Part shown: piece by piece, positions 56,715 to 64,000 of the stretch
How the letters are laid out: each line of letters begins with the position of its first letter
How positions within the stretch are numbered: position 1 is the first letter of the stretch
Assembly: GCA_023078555.1 (NCBI GenBank)
Contig: CM041204.1
Span: 1,646,923-1,710,922 of the forward strand
Direction: 5' to 3'
DNA: 64,000 nucleotides
Source of the DNA: Ulva prolifera
Taxonomy: Eukaryota; Chlorophyta; Ulvophyceae; Ulvales; Ulvaceae
Program-made: the position numbers and the translations under genes
Notes under the pieces: model-generated
Seen by the model: the letters and a program-made list of their open reading frames with translations, nothing else
Told to the model about the DNA's origin: nothing
The model's database searches: none

Positions 56715-58357
56715 GTGGATTTGCGTGTGAATTCCTAGCAATGGCTCGATGCCCGGCCTCTGTCCTTTGTAACTACATACACCACCAATAAGTGCCACTT
56801 TGCCATAGCCTCAGCCATCACGATGGAGGGATGAGATTGCCATCTACGAGTGTGGTGTCGTGTTGTCTTGAGCAGCTCTGTTTATCCACGATGGACTTGC
56901 AGCTCCGTGGTGGATATACGCCTTGAGTGTATTCCAGCTCTGGAGCTGCAGATCTATGCATGGCTATGGCTGCCGCACATGCTGTGTACACATGGCTGTG
57001 GGAATTAGAAAAAAAAAGCAAATCCTGCCCGCAATAGCAGCCATGGCCCCCGCGGCCATCACTCCATCCCATACTGCACCTCCTACTCATACGGCACTCA
57101 ACTGTACGTGTTGTGTTTGCTGAAGTGTAGGATCATTGAGCTTGCACTCCTGTGCAGCTTGTGGTTGCGATGGGCACACGGACCGAGACTAGGCAGCAAG
57201 ACCAGTGAGAGGTGGGAGCTCGCATGAGTGGCAGGGCCTGACGAGCCGAGGATGCAGTTAGCCAGGCTTGATAAGTGAGCCCTATGTAGCAGCAGCAGCT
57301 GCTGCGTGCAGTGGCCGAGACCATGTGGTGGCACAGGACTTGCCCCAACCTGCAAACAGCGGGTGACTTGCTGTGGCAGGTGGATAGGAATGTGTGGTAC
57401 TGGAGCGAGAAGTCAGAAATGTCTGCATGCAAGATTTCATTGCGTCCTGTTTGATGATACCCTTGTATGCCCTACTCGAGAATGGTGTGTGAAGGGTTGT
57501 GCTTCTAGATCTGACCAGCTGCAATTGGAAGAGAGGAAGTGGAGCGGGGTTCTTGTGCATCATGCCGGCTTTGATTCGATCTTTGACACAACATAGGACG
57601 TATGCCATTGTTTCCAAATGCACTTCTGTTCGTCTGATGTGCTCGACTCGGCCTCGTGAAAGTGCTCATCCTGGGCAGTGGTCAAATTTGGCTCAGTCCT
57701 GACGCTTTGCTGTGCTTTACCATGATTCAATTCAAAATTTACCTTCAACCAGGCACATCTTCTGAGGTTTCGCGAAGGTAGACAACAGCGCGCTTGCTGC
57801 ACCCGTTCCGCAAGTATGATCACACCGGTGACCTCAGACGCATGGAAAGCATCAGTAAAATGGGTATTCTTGGAGCTATCAGCGGTCTGTGCTGAGCTGT
57901 TGCACTTTGCGCGACGCAGCGTCAAGCTACAGCGCCTGCAAGGAGTGCATCATCAGGACGTGGCAAACGATCAACTGCGTCCACCCGATACGCATTGCAT
58001 GGACACAGCAGTCAGAGATGCATCCGTGACTGGCCTTTTTACATGCAGATGCGAGGAGGTAGATCGTTCAAGTCCCGGCCACAGCTTGACCGTTGCAGCA
58101 GGCGGGATTCGCATCGATCCACGTGCGGCGCCTCCGAAACGTGCCTATCCCTGATGAATCTCGCTGAGGCTGTAACAGCAGCTCCGCAAACTGAACCGAG
58201 TTGTCGTGAGAAATTCACAGCTTCGACAACGCCAGTGAATATCCTGCGTCGGTATCGTTTGTTTTTGTTTTCATGTAGAACGTTTTTCCAAGCAGACAGC
58301 CATTTCCTTCGCCAGGGGTCGTAGGAGCATCACGCGCAGATACCACGGACAGCAACC
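56715..58357. other. Intergenic stretch upstream of CHLI
   Basis: It contains the LINE 3' end and the presumed CHLI promoter. Short frames on both strands lack support. Confidence 0.5.
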
Positions 58358-60797
58358 ATGGCAAGCCTAGCCAGAGTAGGCAGCAGCTGTCGGCGGTCGC
58401 AAAGAAGCGGTGGCTGCGTGCTCGTCGGTCGTGGACCTTGCAGTGCACGACGGGTTGCTGCGGATGCTGCTGCTACGACGCAACGGAAGCAGCCTTTCCC
58501 GTTCACCCGGATAGCTGGGCAAGAGGAGATGAAGCAAGCCCTAGTATTGAACGTCATTGATCCTGCTATAGGTGGGGTGCTCATCATGGGCGATAGAGGG
58601 ACCGGGAAATCTGTTGCGGTACGCTTCTGTCGCTTCAGCCCAGACAATCGGCTTTACCTGTGTCTCTTACTGTGCACCCGATACTGTAAGAACCCGGAGA
58701 CGATGCTGTGAGCGTCATGGACTGGTCTCGTGTGCTCTCTACTGACTGCGTGAGCTGCTGCGGGCGTGGTGTACGCCTGGCCGATGCGGTGCTGGGGCAG
58801 GACCAGCCGATATGCCACCTCCACGCGATTGCACAACACGAGAATCTACCTTACATGTCACGTGAATATGTTGTCAGAAACGGGCTAATCAGTCAAAACG
58901 CTGAGGATTGCCAGCGCGCTCTCTGACACCACAGCAGCGCCTAGATGCGTGTTGACACCCCATGCGGGAGTGACCATATCGCGAGATGATGGATATTGAG
59001 ATATCTTGTCGGCGTTTCTGCATCAAGTGGTCACCAGATATTATGGACTATGTGCCCTGAGCGCCGGATCCTTGTTGTTGGACCTTGCCAGTCTGCAGTT
59101 TTGGGCTACGTTCGCAATCATAGATGTGAGATTGGCCATTGATGTGAAAATGAGACTCCTTTGTCACTGCTTGAGTGAGAATATCAAGTAGATGTAGTGC
59201 GATTGCAGGCAGCTCCCCATGGCTTTTGCGATGCCACTGCATCATGCCTCCACTTTGCATGTAATTTGCAATGTAGTCGGCAGCCTTCGTGAGGCTCCCT
59301 GACTGTAGAGCAAATCCTAGTGTCCTGATACTCGAGTACATCGGTATTCATCTCTTATTGGCATCTGCATGCTGGTTTTTGCTCCAATGGCCTCCGTCTC
59401 CAGGCCAGCTGTCCACAAAGGCTCGTATCGAGTTTCGTTCACTCACAGGTTCACACAAACCTGTGTCTGTCTACCCGCCACATTGGGTGGCACTGCTGGC
59501 TGAGCCTGTCGATTAGCACAGCCTGTTATCCTCCCTGCCAACATTCTAGCACATCACACGACAGCTGTTCCTACTATGGTGCTTCGAGAGATTCAGCCAT
59601 TAAGTAAAGATGAGGTGTGGGTACTCAATGAGGTTGCGGATATCGCCGCTAGTTCGTGCACATCGGTGCTTCATGCCCCACTATACATGGCATGTTTGCG
59701 TCTACAGCACATGCCACGCCCCCTGCCTCAGTTGACTGCCGCTATGTCAAACTGCTTGTGTCAATGTGTCCTCGTTCCTTGCTGCCTCTTCAGTTTTCAG
59801 CCTGTCCTCGGTCCCGTCGTCTGGGGGGAATCCCAGGTGGTCATTCGCTAAGTAAATCTGTATGTTATTTGATTACTATCCGCTGGGTGACAGTATTAGT
59901 GATACAGTTTTTGAGTCATCAATGAATGAGGCTGCCGCGTTGCCAAGACATGAATGTGTACGGTGCTCCTGAAGTCTCGCAGGCGTACAGCGGCTTCAAC
60001 CACATTTCGCACTGCACTGGATCAGATTTAGCACTTGCCCGTGTCTTCATCCACATCAGCATAACCACAACGCACTCGTTCCGTGCCACTGACTGAATGA
60101 GGTGGCGCACCCGCAGACCTCATCACCTGGGGTCGAGTCTGGGCCGCGTGAGTGTTACCACTTTTCGGGTTGTGTCGTCGTGTTTTGCCAGGCCAAGGCC
60201 CGTGCCAATGCCAACTGGCCGCTGATCATGCTGTAACCATGCTGATGCTGCCGTGTCGCGGCCACACCCGCGGACCCTGGGAGCTTGCGCTGACCATGCC
60301 GACACCGAGGGGGGCCCCGGACAGCGCCAACGGCGTGGGGTTGCTGACCATGCTGACCAGAGCTACATTCACACGCGCCTCTTTCAACACCACCCGTTCC
60401 GAACGCGACTCACATCAAGTGGTTTGTGTATCGTGTTGTCATTGAGGTCAGATGCGATGTTGATATTGAATGACAGTGTGGCCTGGGGGTGCAGGTGCGG
60501 TCGCTGGTGGAGGTGCTGCCCTTCATCGACGTCGTGGAGGGCGACCCCTTCAACTCGAGCCCCACGGACCCCAAGATCATGGGCCCCGACGCCCTGCAGC
60601 GCTTCCGGGCCGGAGAGACCCTGCCGAGCACCGTCATACGCACGCCCCTCGTCGAGCTCCCCCTCGGCGCCACCGAGGACCGCATCTGCGGTGCGCCCCC
60701 CCATCGATATCCTCCCTAACACTGCCTCCCTGGATGCTGGGATGTGTCCGGCTGTGTGGCCGCGGCGTGCTCTGAGACACGGGCTGTGGCGGCTGGA

Positions 60798-60831
<34 letters not shown>

Positions 60832-62729
60832 GTGGTTGTGGTGGTGTTGGTGGCGGCGGCTGTTGTACATGTGGCAGTTGCTGCACACGTTGGTGTTTTT
60901 GAATCTGCAGTTGCTGGACGTGTGGTGTGCCAGGCTGCTGATGCTCCTCTTGTGCCACCCCTCCAGGCGGAGATGTGTGATGTGCCGTGGGATTGATCCT
61001 TTGTGGGATGGAATGGTATTGGATCGTTGGTTTGCAATTTGCGATGGTATCGGGGATGCTTCGGGGAGGAAGCGGAGGGTTGCTCGGGGCAGCTGCTGGC
61101 CAGCGTGCCTGGTGTGTGGGTTGGGGCGGGTTGTGAATCTGTGAATGCTAGCAAGGGGGCGGGTGAAGGGTGCGGGGTGCGGCCAGGTAGCGTGGCCGCG
61201 CTGCCGCTGTTTGGTCTGCTGATGGATCCCGGCATGGCATCATGTTGACGGAGGAGCCCCAAAGTCTGCCCCAAAGTCAGGGGTGGTGGCGGAGGAGCCC
61301 CAAAATCTGCGTTGCATGGCTCAAAGGGGGTAAGGCCTGTGCGGGCTACCTGGTACACCCGATTCAGCAGCCACCTCGCCTCACGGGCCTGGCCGCAGCT
61401 GGGACCCCTCTCCCCACATATGCCCCCCTCAGTCATGGGCCCCCCTCATACCCACCCTGCCCCCTCTGGCCACGGCAGCCTCAGCATCGACAGCATGCAT
61501 GCAGGCACGATCGACATCGAGAAGGCGCTGCGCGACGGCGTCAAGGCGTTCGAGCCGGGGCTGCTCGCGCGCGCCAACCGCGGCATCCTATACGTTGACG
61601 AGGTCAACCTCCTCGAGGACAACCTCGTGGACGTCGTGCTCGACTCGGCGGCCGGCGGCGTCAACACCGTCGAGCGCGAGGGCGTCTCCATCATCCACCC
61701 CGCCAAGTTCATCATGATCGGCTCCGGTGCGCGCACTGTGAGTGCTGCGCGTGCTGCGCATGCTGTGCGTGCTGTGTGTGCTGTGCTCGTGCTCCGCGTT
61801 GGACGCTTGCTGTCTGTGCTGTGTGCCATTTCTATGTGGTGAATGCATGGGGGACTGTGCACAGCTGTGTGTGCTGTGAGTGCTGTGCATGCTGTGTGAA
61901 ATGATGTGTCCAGGCACAGCACCGAAGCAAACGCGTTTCGCCGAAACTCACGCGGCGTGCTGTGTGCTGTGCAGGGAACCCGGCGGAGGGCGAGATGCGG
62001 CCGCAGCTGCTGGACCGCTTTGGGCTCGCGGTGAATGTCGGCACCCTGATCGATACTGAGACGCGGCTCAAGATGGTGCTCGACCGCATGAAGTATGACG
62101 CCAAGCCCGCCGAGCTGCTCGCGGAAGCGGTGCCCGAGATGGAGGACCTCACGGTGCGCCCCCACATCGCGCCCCCCCATGCAGTGCGGCATAGCACAGC
62201 ACGGCCCAGCACGGCACAGCACATCATGACAGGCTGCCGCGATACAGCACAGGGAAGGGTGGTGGCTGTCCCACATCGAGAGCGGCACACATGCGTCACC
62301 CAACACAGCACAGCACAGCACAGCACACCATACCACCGCACAGCACAGCACACCATACCACCGCACAGCACAGCACAGCACACCATACCACCGCACAGCA
62401 CAGCACACCATACCACAGCACAGCACAGCACACCATAGCACAAAGCACAGCACAGCTGGAGAAGACATCGGCACACGCTGCGCACGTGATCCAAACCCTG
62501 CCCTTCTGTGCTGCTGCGAATCCAGCTGCTGAGCCTGGGGGCCGTGCTGTGTGCAGGACAAGATCACCAAGGCGAAGGATCTGCTGCCCAAGGTGAAGTT
62601 GTCACGGGACATCAAGATTAAGATCGCGACGGTGTGCTCGAACCTCAACATCGACGGCCTGCGGGGTGACCTCGTGGTGAATCGCGCCGCCCGTGCCCTC
62701 GTCGCCTTCGAAGGCCGCACAGAGGTGCT

Positions 62730-62760
<31 letters not shown>

Positions 62761-63360
62761 TCTCCCTCCCCGTATCAGCCCCCTCTCTACATCTCCCCCC
62801 TCCACATCCCCCATCTTCCCCTCCCCTATCTCGTGCCCTGTGCCTATTAGTGCCTTGTACTTGAGCTCAAGTGAGCGGCAAATGTCTGATACGAGCATGG
62901 CCTGTCACTGGTCAGTCCATGGTTGCTCCGCCAACCATGCCATGCCATTCCATTATTACACAACGAGCCCAGCATGGCCTGCTGTGGCCGTCTTGCGGTG
63001 CAGACACTCTTTTCAGAGACGTTCCGCGATATCAGCCGCGCCTGTCTCGGCGCGCAGTGAAGCGCCGTCCCATGCGGTTCTGGCCGTTCCCGAGTGATCG
63101 CGCCCGACGCCGCTGCGCAGGTGACGGAGAAGGACGTGCGGCGGGTGCTCGGCGTGTGCCTGAACCACCGCCTGCGCAAGGACGTCATGGACGAGATCGA
63201 CTCCGGCATCAAGGTGCTGCTCGCGTGGCAGCGCGTAACCGACCCCAAGGCTGCTGAGCGCGCCCGCGTCGCCGAGGAGGCCGCCAAGAAGAAGGCAGAG
63301 GCCGCCGCCGCGGGCGCCGGGGAGAAGAAGGCCGGGTCGTGGAGCGGGCTGCCGATCTAA
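58358..63360 (+). CDS. CHLI: Magnesium chelatase ATPase subunit I (CHLI, probably CHLI2 type), plastid
   Basis: Exons: 58358-58618, 60495-60690, 61505-61726, 61975-62153, 62557-62724, 63121-63360. Phases 0, 1, 1, 0, 0 match, giving 421 residues. CHLI is the AAA+ motor that, with CHLD and CHLH, inserts Mg into protoporphyrin IX in the chloroplast. The first ~45 residues are Arg/Ser/Ala-rich, as in a transit peptide. Then [13 protein letters not shown] and Walker A GDRGTGKS (78-85), [31 protein letters not shown], Walker [11 protein letters not shown] (180-189), LLDRFG, and [18 protein letters not shown] Lys/Ala-rich C-terminal extension ending GSWSGLPI follows the usual end of the family. Such a tail is a feature I associate with CHLI2 paralogues, so CHLI2 is likely but not proven. 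The first intron is 1.9 kb. Exon 1 has ordinary GC while exons 2-6 are strongly GC-rich. The start is the first ATG upstream of the conserved core. Confidence 0.95.
60803..60845 (+). repeat. CTG/GTG triplet microsatellite in CHLI intron 2
   Basis: About nine CTG units are followed by imperfect GTG/GTT units. Purely intronic. Confidence 0.9.
62290..62450 (+). repeat. CACAGCA-rich minisatellite in CHLI intron 4
   Basis: Blocks of ACAGCACAGCACACCATACC and CACCGCACAGCACAGC alternate for about 160 nt. The unit length varies, and no spacer-repeat order of CRISPR type exists. Confidence 0.9.
62730..62757 (+). repeat. Poly-C tract (28 C) in CHLI intron 5
   Basis: A 28-C run followed by a CCTCTCC-rich pyrimidine stretch, right after the exon-5 donor. 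Could form an i-motif or, on the other strand, a G-quadruplex in the pre-mRNA template. Confidence 0.9.
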
Positions 63361-64000
63361 ATGCATGGCAAACATGCACTGACAATTCCGCACAGTGCCA
63401 TGGGGCAGGCTGCACTGCATGCTGCGCTCTGCGGTCGTTACAGGGGGTGTTGATCAACAGGTCGGCTGAGGCGGTGTGGCGTGTGTGGGCGATGCATGCG
63501 CCGTTGAGGTGGCTGCATGCATGAGCTGTGCGCGCTGGTTTGTGCTGTGCCAGCCTGGTCGCCTGCTGTGAGTGCGACCGTGCTAGGCCCTGCCGGGCAC
63601 GCCCACTGTGCTACCCGAGTGCATGAGCTGCGGTGAGCAACGGTCCTCGGCCGCTCAGCGCGGCCGGTGCGCGCGCATCTGCGGCACTGCCGCTCACCTT
63701 CTTCTGCAGAGGGTATTGCTAGAGGCGGTGAGGTTGCCTGCATGCGGCGGGCCTCCGGCTGCACGGTCGGCAGGTCCCAGTGGCAGTCGGCCCCCTCGTA
63801 AGCGCAAGCTCTCTCGAGGACGGCGCGGGGTGCCGTGGCGTGAGCGGCTGCGTACCTGCCGCACCAACAGGATCCATGCATGCTGTCGCGAGCTCGCAGC
63901 AGATTCCGGGCTGACCAGGCGTGCACGGCACATCACACTGTGCCTGTGCAGCGCAGCACAGTCTGCGTGCTATGTGCATGCTTTGTGTGTTGTCGGTGTG
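63361..64000. other. 3' flank of CHLI, no further gene seen
   Basis: No convincing exon or poly(A) signal before the window ends. Minus-strand frames are Arg/Ala-rich and probably chance products of high GC. Confidence 0.5.

Larger units (their letters stand above)
52690..56800 (+). mobile_element. Non-LTR retrotransposon (LINE) with restriction-like endonuclease
   Basis: An almost complete element of the R2/NeSL/CRE-like group: repeated 5' leader, one long frame from 53124 to 56714 interrupted by a single TGA, and a short 3' UTR with TGTAA near 56768. I cannot see target-site duplications or a poly(A) tail, so both ends are approximate. The coding organisation (N-terminal zinc fingers, central RT, C-terminal CCHC knuckle and PD-(D/E)xK-type endonuclease) is that of site-preferring LINEs rather than AP-endonuclease LINEs. 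Confidence 0.8.

Noticed and set aside
55461-56798. A 445-codon open frame on the minus strand opposite the LINE 3' part
   Set aside because: Very Arg/Gly-rich composition and full overlap with the recognised endonuclease frame show it is an antisense shadow in GC-rich DNA.
62290-62450. Regular CACAGCA repeats that at first sight look array-like
   Set aside because: Units are contiguous and of varying length, with no unique spacers, and lie in an intron of a eukaryotic gene, so not CRISPR.

Overview
The window looks like nuclear DNA of a green alga (Chlorophyta). Genes are intron-rich, with GTGCGN-type splice donors (CAG|GTGCGG, GCG|GTGCGC) and CAG acceptors. There is a nuclear Mg-chelatase subunit I gene with a plastid-targeting leader, an axonemal dynein intermediate chain gene (so a flagellate stage or recent flagellate ancestry), TGTAA motifs of the chlorophyte poly(A) type after some genes, and a restriction-like-endonuclease LINE. 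TGCATGCA-type palindromes are very frequent. I cannot name the species. Gene models were built by hand from reading frame, splice sites, phase matching and remembered family motifs; no search was run.

Layout. (1) 1-11.9 kb: three tandem units of about 3.9 kb, each with a minus-strand two-exon BTB-like/leucine-rich-repeat gene. Unit 3 (8932-11244) reads through intact, unit 2 has one frame break just after its intron, unit 1 is a pseudogene. (2) 14.0-20.0 kb: a nine-exon plus-strand gene for DNAI3/WDR63, the inner-arm dynein I1 intermediate chain (IC140 type). (3) 20-31 kb: a duplicated non-coding segment, a perfect 30-bp inverted repeat, LINE 3' fragments, and two tandem copies of a two-exon gene for a secreted, N-glycosylation-rich, Ser-tailed protein of unknown family (23527-26758 and 28021-31096). 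One copy carries an antisense LINE fragment in its intron. (4) 31.1-35.9 kb: no supported gene. (5) 35.9-44.9 kb: a twelve-exon gene whose exons join in phase to give degenerate RING, pseudokinase, UBA and EF-hands in one chain. I find this the most unusual item. (6) 46.8-50.5 kb: two minus-strand genes, a dual-specificity phosphatase with a UBA-like tail and a GT31-type Golgi glycosyltransferase. (7) 51.0 kb: tRNA-Gly(GCC). (8) 52.7-56.8 kb: a nearly whole LINE with N-terminal zinc fingers, reverse transcriptase and restriction-like endonuclease, broken by one in-frame TGA. (9) 58.4-63.4 kb: six-exon CHLI, probably the CHLI2 type.

The genes do not form one pathway. They are a chlorophyll-synthesis gene, a flagellar gene, signalling/ubiquitin-type genes, a glycosyltransferase and two tandem families, separated by repeat-rich spacers. 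A recurrent feature is that 5' exons have ordinary GC while downstream exons are strikingly GC-rich, with the change falling at intron boundaries.
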